63,179 nucleotides of DNA from contig JAFKJY010000056.1 of the NCBI GenBank assembly GCA_017305835.1, positions 1 to 63,179 of the forward strand, written 5' to 3'. This stretch comes from Hyphomicrobiales bacterium (GTDB lineage Bacteria > Pseudomonadota > Alphaproteobacteria > Rhizobiales > Rhizobiaceae). Made by a program: the position numbers and the translations under genes. Shown here in pieces: positions 31,934 to 41,707 of the stretch (position 1 is its first letter; each line of letters begins with the position of its first letter). The notes beneath the pieces were generated by a model. The model was not told the DNA's origin. It did no database searches and saw nothing but the letters and a program-made list of their open reading frames with translations.

Positions 31934-34690
31934 TCAGGCCGGCAGGTAGCTGCCGCCGGCGCGCTCGGCGGCACGCGCCCTGCTGCGCGGGGCGGCGGCG
32001 AGGCGGACCTTGAAGACGGCGCCGCCGTGCTCCGCCCCCTCCACCCAGATGCGGCCGCCATGCTGGGTGACGATGCGGTGCGAGATGGCCAGCCCCAGCC
32101 CGGCGCCCTGCGGCTTGTCGTTCATCGTGTCGCCGAGCTGGCGGAAGCGCTCGAACACCACCTCGCGGTCCTCGGCGCGGATGCCCGGTCCGTTGTCGGC
32201 CACCGAAAGCTCCAGATCGCGCCCCGTCCGGCGCAGCGCCAGCACCGCCCGGCCGCTACCCGGCGGCGAGAACTTGGCGGCGTTGCCGAGCAGGTTGATG
32301 ACCACCTGCACCAGCCGGTCGCGGTCGCCGATGACGACGGCCGGGTCGGCCTCCACCTCGATGCGCAGCTCGACCCGGCTGCGGGCGAACACCTGCTGCA
32401 CCGCCGCGGCCGACTCGCGCACCACCTGCGCCAGGTCGACCGGCGCACGCTGCGCCGGCATCGAGCCGGTCGCCTCGATCTTGGACAGGTCGAGGAGCTG
32501 GTTGATCAGCCGCGTCAGCCGTTCCGATTCGGTGACCACGATGCGCAGGAACTCCAGCCGCTCCTCGTCCGGCAGGTGGGGATGGTCGCGCAGGATCTCC
32601 GAGAAGGCGCGGATCGAGGCGAGCGGCGTCCTGAGCTCGTGATTGACGGTGACGACGAAGTCGTCCTTCAGCCGATCGAGGACCTGCAGGCGCGAATTCG
32701 CCTCCTTGAGCTCGCCGGTCGCGGCCTCGAGCTCCTGCGATTTCTCCTCGAGCTGGCGGTTGGCCTCGATCAGCCGCGACGTCTCGTCGAGGATGCGCAT
32801 CATCTCGTCGACGCCGAGCGGTTCCTCCTCGACGATCGCGCCGACCAGCACGCGGGCCGAGGCCGCGCCGATCACGCCGGCGAGCAGCCGCTCATAGAAC
32901 AGCACCGTCTCGGCATCGGCCTGCACGGCCGTCGCGGGGTCGACTCCGCGGCTGCGCGCGAAGCCGGCATAGGCGGCGGCCGCCTTCTCGCGGCCGATGA
33001 AGCGGGCCGTCAGGCTCATGAGGTCCGGCACCAGCGCCGTGCGGCGCCAGATCTGCGCCGCCTCGCCCGATTCCACCGCGCCGACGAACATCGCCGCGCG
33101 CGCCCGCTCCACCGGGTGCTGGCGGCCGGCCAGCGACACCGCCACCAGCATCGCCGTGTTGATCAGCAGCGACCAGAAGGCGGAATGCGTCACCGGGTCG
33201 AGCCCGGCGAGCCCGAACAGCGCATAGGGCTTGAGCAGCGCGATCCCGAATGGGCCGTCGACGAGGAAGTTGATGTCGAGTGCGCCGGAGCGGGCGAAGG
33301 AGGGCAGCAGCATCGTGTAGCACCAGATCAGGAAGCCGCTGGTGATGCCGGCGAAGGCGCCCGCCTGGGTGGCGCCGCGCCAGTAGATGCCGCACAGGAT
33401 GGCCGGCGCGAACTGCGCCACCGCCACGAACGACATCAGCCCGATCGAGACGAGCGCGAACTGGGCGCTGTCGTGGCGCATGTACATGTAGCCGAGCGCC
33501 ATGATGACGACCATCGCGGCACGCCGGATCCACAAAAGCAGCCGCGTCAGGTCCGAACGCGAGCTCAGGCCGAGCCGCCTGACCCTGAGCAGCGCCGGCA
33601 TGACGACGTCGTTGCAGACCATCAGGCTGAGCGCCGTGGTCTCCACCACCACCATGCTGGCCGCCGCCGACAGGCCGCCGAGGAAGGCGATCAGCGCCAG
33701 CATCGGATGTCCGGTCGCGTAGGGCAGGGCCAGCACGAGGTTGTCCGGGTCGGTGTCTTCCGGCAGCATCATGCGCCCGGCGAACGCGATCGGCAGCACG
33801 AACAGGTTGATCAGCAGCAGGTAGAGCGGGAACAGCCAGGCCGCGCGGTTGAGGTGGCGGTCGTCGACGTTCTCCACCACCATGACCTGGAACTGCCGCG
33901 GCAGGCAGAACACGGCGAGCGCGGCCAGCACCGTCATGCTGATCCAGTTGTAGCCGTAGCCGGCCGGGATCTGGTCGAAGATCATGCGGATCTCGGGGAC
34001 CTTGCCGGCCTCGGTGAACAGGTCGCCGAAGCCGCCATAGAGCCCGTAGACGACGAACAGGCCGATCGCCGTCAGGCTGACCAGCTTGAGGATCGATTCG
34101 GCTGCCACCGCCACCACCATGCCCGGATGGTGCTCGCCGGGGCGGATGCTGCGGCTGCCGAACAGCATGGCGAAGATCGTCAGCACGATCGCCGACCAGA
34201 AGGCACCGTCGAGCATGATCGAGCCAGCCAGGCTGTGCGTCATCACCCCGGAGCTGAGCGCGATCAGGCCGCTGGAGATCGACTTGAGCTGCAGCGCGAT
34301 GTAGGGCACCAGCCCGATCACGGCGATCAGGGTGACGAGCGCGGCGAGGCTGGCGCTCTTGCCGAAGCGCGAGCCGATCAGGTCCGAGATCGAGGTGACG
34401 CGGTTGGCCTGGCTGATGCGCAGCATCCGCCGCAGCAGGAGCGGCGCCAGGCAGAAGACGAGCGTCGGCCCGAGATAGATCGGCAGGAAGTCGAGGCCGG
34501 TCTGCGAGGCCTTGCCGACGCCGCCGTTGAAGGTCCACGAGCTGCAGTAGACGGCCAGCGACAGCGTGTAGACGATGCTCGAACCGGTCAGCCGCGAGAT
34601 GCGGCCGGAACTGTGCTCCACGGCCCAGGCGATCGCGAACAGCAGCAGCAGGTAGGCGATCGCGACGACGACGATGGTCGGCTGGCTCAT
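31934..34690 (-). CDS. Sodium:solute symporter-linked sensor histidine kinase
   Basis: A 918-aa protein. Residues 1 to about 510 form a 13-helix SSS-family transporter domain (SRLTGSSIVYTLSLAVYCSSWTFNGGVG; AVAQFAPAILCGIYWRGATQAGAFAGI). Then come a linker, a coiled coil (LIEANRQLEEKSQELEAATGELKEANSRLQVLDRLKDDF), the H-box with H684 (VNHELRTPLASIRAF), and a HATPase domain with NLLGNAAKFSPPG and DNGPGI. This architecture is that of CbrA/CrbS-type kinases that sense or transport a nutrient. It has no receiver of its own; a separate receiver gene lies just upstream. Confidence 0.93.
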   Translation of the reverse strand: MSQPTIVVVAIAYLLLLFAIAWAVEHSSGRISRLTGSSIVYTLSLAVYCSSWTFNGGVGKASQTGLDFLPIYLGPTLVFCLAPLLLRRMLRISQANRVTSISDLIGSRFGKSASLAALVTLIAVIGLVPYIALQLKSISSGLIALSSGVMTHSLAGSIMLDGAFWSAIVLTIFAMLFGSRSIRPGEHHPGMVVAVAAESILKLVSLTAIGLFVVYGLYGGFGDLFTEAGKVPEIRMIFDQIPAGYGYNWISMTVLAALAVFCLPRQFQVMVVENVDDRHLNRAAWLFPLYLLLINLFVLPIAFAGRMMLPEDTDPDNLVLALPYATGHPMLALIAFLGGLSAAASMVVVETTALSLMVCNDVVMPALLRVRRLGLSSRSDLTRLLLWIRRAAMVVIMALGYMYMRHDSAQFALVSIGLMSFVAVAQFAPAILCGIYWRGATQAGAFAGITSGFLIWCYTMLLPSFARSGALDINFLVDGPFGIALLKPYALFGLAGLDPVTHSAFWSLLINTAMLVAVSLAGRQHPVERARAAMFVGAVESGEAAQIWRRTALVPDLMSLTARFIGREKAAAAYAGFARSRGVDPATAVQADAETVLFYERLLAGVIGAASARVLVGAIVEEEPLGVDEMMRILDETSRLIEANRQLEEKSQELEAATGELKEANSRLQVLDRLKDDFVVTVNHELRTPLASIRAFSEILRDHPHLPDEERLEFLRIVVTESERLTRLINQLLDLSKIEATGSMPAQRAPVDLAQVVRESAAAVQQVFARSRVELRIEVEADPAVVIGDRDRLVQVVINLLGNAAKFSPPGSGRAVLALRRTGRDLELSVADNGPGIRAEDREVVFERFRQLGDTMNDKPQGAGLGLAISHRIVTQHGGRIWVEGAEHGGAVFKVRLAAAPRSRARAAERAGGSYLPA

Positions 34691-34917
34691 CGGCGCTGGC
34701 CGTCCCTGTCGCGCTCGTCGGCGGGGCCGCCGCCGCGCTCGCTGACCACCGCCACCGCTGCGATCAGCACGGCCCAGGCCAGGAAGAAGTAGAGATAGCG
34801 CGCCGGCCAGCCGAACACGGTGCCGCCGACGAGGTTGAGGATCGGTGGGTTGAGCAGCACCGCGCCGGCCGCGAACAGGCCGATCATGCGGTCGCGCCTG
34901 GCCGTCCTGCGCAGCAT
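34687..34917 (-). CDS. Small two-helix membrane protein preceding the SSS kinase
   Basis: A 76-aa protein with a basic start (MLRRTARRDR), two membrane helices (MIGLFAAGAVLLNPPILNLVGG; YLYFFLAWAVLIAAVAVVSE) and a charged tail. It overlaps the symporter-kinase start by four bases (ATGA), so the two are probably made together. Small two-helix partners commonly precede SSS-family transporters. A role as accessory subunit of the sensor is inferred. Confidence 0.75.
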   Translation of the reverse strand: MLRRTARRDRMIGLFAAGAVLLNPPILNLVGGTVFGWPARYLYFFLAWAVLIAAVAVVSERGGGPADERDRDGQRR

Positions 34918-34926
34918 CGCCGTGCC

Positions 34927-35358
34927 CTAGGCGTTCGCCGCGCCGGCCTTCGGGCGTCGCGCCCTTTCCGGCGGGGCGGTGCGGCCGCGGCGGCGCGCCA
35001 GCACGTCCTTGACGCAGGAGACGACCTCGCCGATGGCGAACGGCTTGCTGATATAGGCGTCGGCGCCGAGCGCCATGCCCACCCGCTGGTCGGCTTCGCC
35101 GCCCTTGGCCGTCAGCATGACGATGCGCACGCCGTCGTAGGACGGGTTGGCGCGCAGCGTGCGGCAGATCTCGTAGCCGTTGCCCTTGGGCATCATGATG
35201 TCGAGCAGCACGACGTCCGGCGGCTGCATCTCGATCGCAGCCAACGCCTGCTCGCCGTCGGTCACGGTGCGCACCTCGTGGCCCTCGCGCTGCATCAGGA
35301 AGGAGAGCGCGCGCGAGATGCTCGGGTCGTCATCGGCGATCAGGACCGACGTCGCCAT
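34927..35358 (-). CDS. Stand-alone receiver-domain response regulator
   Basis: A 143-aa CheY-like receiver with no output domain: acidic pocket IADDDPS, phosphoacceptor D53 (VVLLDIMMPKGNGYEIC), T in MLTAKG, and K in YISKPF. The basic C-terminal tail (RRRGRTAPPERARRPKAG) is not a DNA-binding domain. The ATG used follows GGGAGGATATAC; the long upstream frame is discarded. It heads the minus-strand operon with the small membrane protein and SSS kinase, and could pass phosphate from that kinase to the Hpt protein. Confidence 0.9.
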   Translation of the reverse strand: MATSVLIADDDPSISRALSFLMQREGHEVRTVTDGEQALAAIEMQPPDVVLLDIMMPKGNGYEICRTLRANPSYDGVRIVMLTAKGGEADQRVGMALGADAYISKPFAIGEVVSCVKDVLARRRGRTAPPERARRPKAGAANA

Positions 35359-35464
35359 GTATATCCTCCCGTGCGGGCCGTCTTCGGGCCTCTGCGGCAT
35401 GTGTAGACCTCTTGTTTTTGAGCGACAAGCCTCACACAATCGAACGAAATCGCGAGCTGACGGC

Positions 35465-36232
35465 ATGATGAACAACGAAGCGGCCGCAGATCCGGCAGAA
35501 GGCGAGGCGATCGGCCAGCTCGCCGGGGCGCCCGCGCGCATCCTCGTCGTCGAGGACGACCGCGACGTCGCCGGCCTCGTCGGCCGCGAGATGCGCTCGC
35601 TCGGCCTGATCGTCGATGTGATCGGCTTCGCCGAGGATGCGCTGGTGGCGGCGCGTGCCACCGATTATGCGCTGATGATCGTCGACCTCGGCCTGCCCGA
35701 CCGCGACGGGCTCGACCTTGTGCGCGAGATGCGCAAGCGCGCCATCGCCACGCCGATCCTGATGATGACGGCGCGCGGCAAGGTGGAGGACAAGGTCAGC
35801 GGTCTGGCCAGCGGCGCCGACGACTATCTGGTCAAGCCCTTCGCCGTGCCGGAGCTGCGCGCCCGCGTCGGCGCGCTGCTGCGCCGGCCCTCGCCGCTGA
35901 AGGAAAGCCGGCTGACGATCGGCAACATCGTCGTCGACCGCGACGCGCTGGAGGCGGTGGTCGACGGCGCCAGCCTACCGCTGACGCTGAAGCAGTTCCA
36001 GCTTCTTGAGCTGCTGGTCCGCCGCAAGAACCACATGACGCCGAAGCGGATGATCGAGGAAGCCCTCTACGGCTTCAACGATGAGGTCTCCGGCAACGCC
36101 ATCGAGGCGCATGTCTACAAGCTGCGCCAGGCGCTGCGCGGGGCCGGCGCCGACGCCGAGGTCGAGACCCGCCGCGGCATCGGCTACCGTCTCGTCGAGC
36201 AGCAGCGGCGGCCGCCTGCCGCAGATGCATAA
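35465..36232 (+). CDS. OmpR/PhoB-family response regulator
   Basis: A 255-aa regulator: receiver (ILVVEDDRDVAGLVG; D74 in MIVDLGLPDRDGLDL; MMTARG; KPFAVPEL) plus winged helix (LTLKQFQLLELLVRRKNHMTPKRMIEEALYG... AHVYKLRQALRG... VETRRGIGYRLVEQ). The first 20 residues are extra to the family. It is divergent from the stand-alone receiver gene (106-bp gap) and overlaps the Hpt gene by eight bases. Four 11-bp-spaced direct repeats upstream of the neighbouring ABC transporter are a natural binding site for this family. Confidence 0.92.
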   Translation: MMNNEAAADPAEGEAIGQLAGAPARILVVEDDRDVAGLVGREMRSLGLIVDVIGFAEDALVAARATDYALMIVDLGLPDRDGLDLVREMRKRAIATPILMMTARGKVEDKVSGLASGADDYLVKPFAVPELRARVGALLRRPSPLKESRLTIGNIVVDRDALEAVVDGASLPLTLKQFQLLELLVRRKNHMTPKRMIEEALYGFNDEVSGNAIEAHVYKLRQALRGAGADAEVETRRGIGYRLVEQQRRPPAADA

Positions 36233-36557
36233 GGCGCCGACGGCGGCCGAGCTGGCGCTGCTCGATCCGGACGGCACGTTCGCCGAGCGTCTGGCCGGCG
36301 ACCGCGCGGCCTTCGCCGCGCTGGCCGCGGCGCTCGACGAGGCCGACGACGACGGCGCGCTCGCCGACATCCAGCTCCTTGCCCACCGTCTTGGCGGCGC
36401 TGCCGGTACATTTGGCTATGCCGAGGTCGGCGAGGCCGCGCTCGACCTGGAGGAGAGCATCATCGCGCTTCGCGAAGGCGAGGGCGACAGCGGCGTGGCG
36501 GCCGGCCATCTCGCCGTCCTGCTCGCCACGCTCGACGTCGCCCTTCGCCTAAAGTAA
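36225..36557 (+). CDS. Hpt-domain histidine phosphotransfer protein
   Basis: A 110-aa helical protein with the Hpt signature LLAHRLGGAAGTFGYAEVGEAALDLEE, with H54 as phosphoacceptor. It overlaps the OmpR-type regulator gene. With a kinase, a separate receiver and a DNA-binding regulator alongside, it completes the set needed for a multistep relay. The partners are inferred from position. Confidence 0.85.
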   Translation: MHKAPTAAELALLDPDGTFAERLAGDRAAFAALAAALDEADDDGALADIQLLAHRLGGAAGTFGYAEVGEAALDLEESIIALREGEGDSGVAAGHLAVLLATLDVALRLK

Positions 36558-36576
36558 GGGCCGTCTAACCCTCAAT

Positions 36577-36616
36577 TCAGCTTCCAGTCAGCTTCGGGTC
36601 AGATTTGGCTCAGCTT
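36577..36616 (+). promoter_or_regulatory. Four 11-bp-spaced direct repeats, OmpR-type operator
   Basis: TCAGCTT at 36577, 36588 and 36610, and TCAGATT at 36599, each exactly 11 bp apart (TCAGCTT-N4 unit). Tandem same-face heptamers at 11-bp spacing are the known binding mode of OmpR/PhoB dimers. It lies 163-202 bp upstream of the ABC binding-protein start and just after the Hpt gene. The rest of the gap to 36778 shows no gene. Confidence 0.7.
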
Positions 36617-36778
36617 GCTGCTGTTTACTCCCCCTCGGACTCGGCGGAGGAGCTTGGTTCGGGAGGAATTGCGCGGCGGGCGTCTGACGCCCGTGCCGCA
36701 GCCTTTCCGGACGCCGTTACTCCTGTGGCATTCGCGAAACGTCCGACCGCCGGCGGCGCTGCGCAAGGGAGGAAGACG

Positions 36779-38119
36779 ATGTCTCGAAACATGAACTGGA
36801 CGCGCCGTCAGGCGCTGTTGGGCGGCGCCGGCTTCGCCGGTGCGGCCATGCTGCCGATGGGCATGCCGAACCTGGTGTGGGCCGACGACAAGGCGCCGAT
36901 GGGAACCTGGCCCGAGGGCAGCAAGGGCGACACGATCTATGTCGGCGCCGCGGTGCCGCTCACGGGCGCCTATGCGGTGCAGGGCGCGGATGAGCTCAAG
37001 GGATGGCAGCTCGCCGTCGAGCACATCAACACCAGCCACGACCTGATGAAGGCGATCGCGCCGAAGGTCGACAAGGGCCTGCTCGGCAAGAAGGTCGAGC
37101 TGCTCTCCGCCGACAGCGCGGCCAAGCCCAACCAGGCCGTCGAGCTGCAGCAGAACTTCATCAACCAGAACAAGATCGTCCTGATGACCGGCTCGACCTC
37201 GTCGGCCGTCGCGGTGGCGCTCAACAAGTTCGCGCAGCGCGAGAAGGTGCTCTACGTCGCCGCCATCTCCGGTTCGAACGACACCACCGGCAAGGACTGC
37301 GTGCGCTACGGCTTCCGCCAGAACTTCTTCGGCCAGACCGCCGCGGCCGCGATCGGCCCGGTGCTGCTGAAGCAGTTCGGCAAGGGCAAGAAGGCGGCGT
37401 TCATGACGCCGGACTACACCTACGGCCACACGGTGACCAAGTCGGTCAACGACTACCTGACCGCCAATGGCGGCTGGGAGATGGTGACCAACCAGGTGTC
37501 CCCGCTCGGCACCCAGGACTACAGCCAGTATCTCACCAACATCGCCAATTCCGGCGCCGAGTTCCTCATCAACGTCAACTGGGGCCGCGACGCGGTGCTC
37601 TCGACGCAGCAGGCCAAGCAGTTCGGCCTCCTGCCCAAGATGACGCTCGTCATTCCCTACCAGATTCCGTTCCTCGCCAAGGAAGTGGGGCCGGAGATCA
37701 CCGAGGGCGTCTTCGCGGCGACCGATTTCTGGTGGACGCAGGAGGACCAGTATCCGCTGGCCAAGCAGTTCGTCGAAGCCTTCCAGGCGAAGTTCGGCTA
37801 TCGGCCGGAGTGGGGCGCCGAGAACGCCTATGTCAGCTTCGCCCATTGGGCGCGGATGGTTTCGGAAGCGGGCAGCTTCTATCCGCCGGACGTCATCAAG
37901 CAGTACGAGAAGGGCGAGACCATCCCGTCTCTCCTCGGCGACGTCCACTACCGGCCCGAAGACCACCAGTGCATCCGTCCCGTCGTCATCGTCCGCGGCA
38001 AGGCCAAGAAGGACATGAAGAACGACGAGGACTACTGGGAGGTTCTCGAAGTCGTTCCCGGCGAGGGCCTGATGCAGAAGCCGGATGAGTTCGGCTGCCA
38101 GCTCGGCGACTACACCTGA
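36779..38119 (+). CDS. Branched-chain-type ABC transporter substrate-binding protein (LivK/UrtA-like)
   Basis: Periplasmic binding protein of 446 aa (Peripla_BP_6 class) with a twin-arginine-type signal (TRRQALLGGAGFAGAAMLPMG). Then GDTIYVGAAVPLTGAYAVQGADELKGWQLAVEHIN, TGSTSSAVAVALNKFAQREKVLYVAAISGSND, and QEDQYPLAKQFVEAFQAKFGYRPEWGAENAYVSF. The family takes amino acids, amides, urea or short carboxylates; the ligand here is unknown. It is first of a four-gene transporter operon, probably controlled by the OmpR-type regulator next door. Confidence 0.9.
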   Translation: MSRNMNWTRRQALLGGAGFAGAAMLPMGMPNLVWADDKAPMGTWPEGSKGDTIYVGAAVPLTGAYAVQGADELKGWQLAVEHINTSHDLMKAIAPKVDKGLLGKKVELLSADSAAKPNQAVELQQNFINQNKIVLMTGSTSSAVAVALNKFAQREKVLYVAAISGSNDTTGKDCVRYGFRQNFFGQTAAAAIGPVLLKQFGKGKKAAFMTPDYTYGHTVTKSVNDYLTANGGWEMVTNQVSPLGTQDYSQYLTNIANSGAEFLINVNWGRDAVLSTQQAKQFGLLPKMTLVIPYQIPFLAKEVGPEITEGVFAATDFWWTQEDQYPLAKQFVEAFQAKFGYRPEWGAENAYVSFAHWARMVSEAGSFYPPDVIKQYEKGETIPSLLGDVHYRPEDHQCIRPVVIVRGKAKKDMKNDEDYWEVLEVVPGEGLMQKPDEFGCQLGDYT

Positions 38120-38136
38120 GCGGCATGCACCGCTTT

Positions 38137-38157
38137 CCCCGCGCCGCCGGCGCGGGG
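38137..38157 (+). other. Intercistronic GC hairpin after the binding-protein gene
   Basis: Perfect nine-base stem with a three-base loop (CCCCGCGCC / GGCGCGGGG), 18 bp after the stop. No T-run. Probably protects or partly terminates the binding-protein mRNA before the permease genes. Confidence 0.5.
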
Positions 38158-38187
38158 ACGGCTCCCGATCGTTGAAGGCGCCCGCCG

Positions 38188-38219
38188 CCCCATGGGGAAA
38201 GCTCCTGTTCCCCGTGGGG
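38188..38219 (+). other. Second intercistronic hairpin upstream of the LivH-type permease
   Basis: A 12-base stem (CCCCATGGGGAA with TTCCCCGTGGGG, one G-U pair) and loop AGCTCCTG. It lies 50 bp before the permease start. Confidence 0.45.
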
Positions 38220-38268
38220 CCGGCGCGACGCTAGCGAACATCCACCTCCGAAAAGCGCGGACGATCCC

Positions 38269-39144
38269 GTGGTCAACTGGGCAAACTTCATCTCCCAATG
38301 CTTCAACGGGCTGGTGCTCGGCGCGCTTCTGGCGCTGATCTCCTCCGGCCTGACGATCATCTACGGCACGCTGGGCGTGCTCAACCTCGCCCATGGCGCC
38401 ATGTTCATGCTCGGCGGCTACGCCGGCTGGGTCGCGTACACCTATACGGACTCGTTCATCGTCGCGGTGGTGGCGGGCTCCCTTTTCGTCATGCTGGTCG
38501 GCGTGGTGGTGGAGCGGCTGATCATTCGCCATTTCTATACGCGGCCGCACGAGGATCAGCTCCTCGTCACCTTCGGCCTCGGCATCGTCTTCGTCGAGAC
38601 CGTGCGCTACTTCTTCGGCAGCCTGTCGCAGACCACGCCGCCGCCGCCGCTTTTCCAGGGCATCACCAATCTCGGCTTCATGATCTACCCGACCTACCGG
38701 CTGGCGCTGCTCGGCATCGTCGCCGTGGCGCTGATCGTGCTCTACATCGTCCTCTACAAGACCCGCATCGGCATGATCGTGCGCGCCGGCATCGAGGATT
38801 CGGTGATGGTCGATTCGCTCGGCATCGACGTCTACAAGGTCTTCATGCTGGTCTTCGGCATCGGCGCCATGGCCGCGGGCTTCGCCGGCATCGTCAACGC
38901 CCCGGTCGTGTCGATCGCGCCAGACGTGGGCGAGGCGATCCTGGTGCAGACCTTCGTGGTGGTGGTCATCGGCGGCGTCGGTTCCTTCCCGGGAGCCGTC
39001 CTCGGCGGCCTCATCGCCGGCGAGATCATCTCGATCACCTCGATGTTCAACCCCGGCTACTCCTACATCATGCTGTTCGTCGCGATGACGCTGGTGCTTG
39101 TGCTGCGCCCGCACGGGTTGCTCGGCGTCGCCGGTCGCGAGTAG
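38269..39144 (+). CDS. Branched-chain-type ABC transporter permease (LivH-like)
   Basis: A 291-aa inner-membrane permease with about eight helices: FNGLVLGALLALISSGLTIIYGTLGVLNLAHGAMFMLGGY, a LivH hallmark, and the GIEDSVMVDSLGIDVYKVFMLVFGIGAMAAGFAGI loop. The GTG start lacks a strong ribosome site, so the exact start is less certain. It follows a 149-bp gap with two hairpins after the binding-protein gene; LivM-LivG is 12 bp downstream. Confidence 0.92.
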   Translation: MVNWANFISQCFNGLVLGALLALISSGLTIIYGTLGVLNLAHGAMFMLGGYAGWVAYTYTDSFIVAVVAGSLFVMLVGVVVERLIIRHFYTRPHEDQLLVTFGLGIVFVETVRYFFGSLSQTTPPPPLFQGITNLGFMIYPTYRLALLGIVAVALIVLYIVLYKTRIGMIVRAGIEDSVMVDSLGIDVYKVFMLVFGIGAMAAGFAGIVNAPVVSIAPDVGEAILVQTFVVVVIGGVGSFPGAVLGGLIAGEIISITSMFNPGYSYIMLFVAMTLVLVLRPHGLLGVAGRE

Positions 39145-39156
39145 GGGCAGCCCGTC

Positions 39157-40997
39157 ATGAACATCAAGCGCCCCTATCTCGCCGAGCTGCTGACCGCGGT
39201 CGCGCTCATCCTGTTGCCCTTCGTCCTGCCGTGGCTCGGCTTTTCGCCGAGCACGATCAACCGCATCCTGATCTGGGGCCTGTTCGGCATCGGCTTCGAC
39301 CTTCTGTTCGGCTACACCGGGCTTCTGTCCTTCGGCCAGTCCGCCTTCTACGGCACGGGCGGCATGTTCGCGGCCTATCTGCTGACCGAGGCCGGCTTCG
39401 ACCAGGTGATGATCGCCATCATCATCGGCGCGGCCGTGACCGGCGTCGTCGGCTACGTCATCGGCCTGATCGCGCTGAGAAGGACGGGCATCTACTTCGC
39501 CATGATCACGGTGGCGATCGCGGAGGTCTTCTTCTTCGTCGAGTTCAACCCGTTGTCGGCCTTCACCGGCGGCGAGAACGGCCTGCCCGGCGTGCCGCAG
39601 CCGCAGTTCAACCTCGGCTTCACGGTGCTGAAGTTCAACACCGACTGGTCGATGTATTCGTTCCTGGCCTTCTGGTACTTCGTCGGCATCGTCGTCGCGC
39701 TGCGCATCGTCCGCTCGCCGGTCGGCGCGATCCTGTCGGCCATCCGCGACAACCCGCTGCGCGCGGCGGCGCTGGGCCACAACATCCACGGCTACAAGCT
39801 CACCGCCTTCATCGTGGCCGCCATCTATGCCGGCTTCGCCGGCGGGCTGCTCGCCACGATGCAGGGCTTCATGCCGCCGGACGCCTTCATGTTCGAGACG
39901 TCGGGACAGGTCGTCATAATGACGGCCATCGGCGGCGCCGGCACGCTTTTCGGGCCGCTGGTCGGCGCGTCGGTCTGGCTCATCCTGGCTGACTTCTTCC
40001 AGAACACGCTGCATCTCGGCGCCACCTGGAAGCTGGTGCTCGGCATCGTCTTCGTGCTGCTGGTGGTCTTCCTGCGCCGCGGCATCGTCGGCGCGATCGT
40101 CGACCTCTACAGGCTGGCGACGGACCGCAACGGCCGCGCCGAGCCGGAAGCCGCGGCCGAGGGAGCCGCCGCCGCGCCGTTCGATCCGTCGAAGATCGAG
40201 CCGATGCCGGCGCGCCAGCGTGGTGGGGCTTCGACCTCGGGACCGATCCTGAAGGCGACCGGCCTGAGCAAGCGCTATGGCGGCCTGATGGCCAACAGCG
40301 ACATCGACTTCAGCGTCGAGCATGGCGAGATGCGCGGCATCATCGGGCCGAACGGCGCCGGCAAGAGCACATTCTTCAAGATGCTCACCTGCGAGGTCCA
40401 GCCGACCTCCGGCCAGATCGTCTTCGAGGGCCGCGACATCACCCATATGGGCGTCACCGACGTCTGCCAGCTCGGCCTGACCAAGAGCTACCAGATCAAC
40501 CAGCTCTTCGACCGCCTCACCGTGAGGCGCAACCTGACGATCGCCGCGCTCGGCGAGACGCGGGGCAAGTTCAGGCTGGACCTGTTCCGCAGCCTGCGCA
40601 GCGTGCCCGGCCTCGACGAGCAGGTCGAGCGCACCGCGGCGCTGGTCAACCTGACCGCCCGGCTCGACACGCCGGTCTCGGAGCTCGCCTATGGCGAGAA
40701 GCGGCGGCTGGAGATCGGGCTGGCGCTGGCCACCTCGCCGAGCCTGCTGCTGCTCGACGAGCCGCTGGCCGGCATGAGCCCGCGCGAGCGCGTCGAGACG
40801 GTGGCGCTGCTGAAGTCGATCGCCCGCGGCCGCACCATGATCATCATCGACCACGACATGGATTCGCTGTTCGAGCTGGTCGAGAAGGTGACCGTGCTGC
40901 AGGAGGGCAAGGTGCTGGTCGAGGGCACGCCGGCCGAGATCAAGACCAACGCCAAGGTGCAGGAAGCCTATCTCGGCGGCGTGCATGGAGAGATGGC

Positions 40998-41001
<4 letters not shown>
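39157..41001 (+). CDS. Fused branched-chain-type ABC permease and ATPase (LivM-LivG)
   Basis: A 614-aa fusion. Residues 1 to about 315 are a LivM-type permease (INRILIWGLFGIGFDLLFGYTGLLSFGQSAFYGTGG). A linker of about 50 residues rich in alanine and glutamate follows. Residues about 365-614 are a LivG-type ATPase with Walker A GPNGAGKST (about 397-405), signature LAYGEKRRLEIGLAL, Walker B LLLLDEPLAG and switch histidine DHDM. Fusion guarantees equal amounts of both. It overlaps the LivF gene by four bases. Confidence 0.93.
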
Positions 41002-41696
<695 letters not shown>

Positions 41697-41707
41697 GCAG
41701 TCCGTCA

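Noticed and set aside
38110..40986. 958-codon open frame on the minus strand
   Set aside because: It is antisense to the LivH and LivM-LivG genes, which have clear membrane and Walker motifs. Composition is that of a shadow frame.
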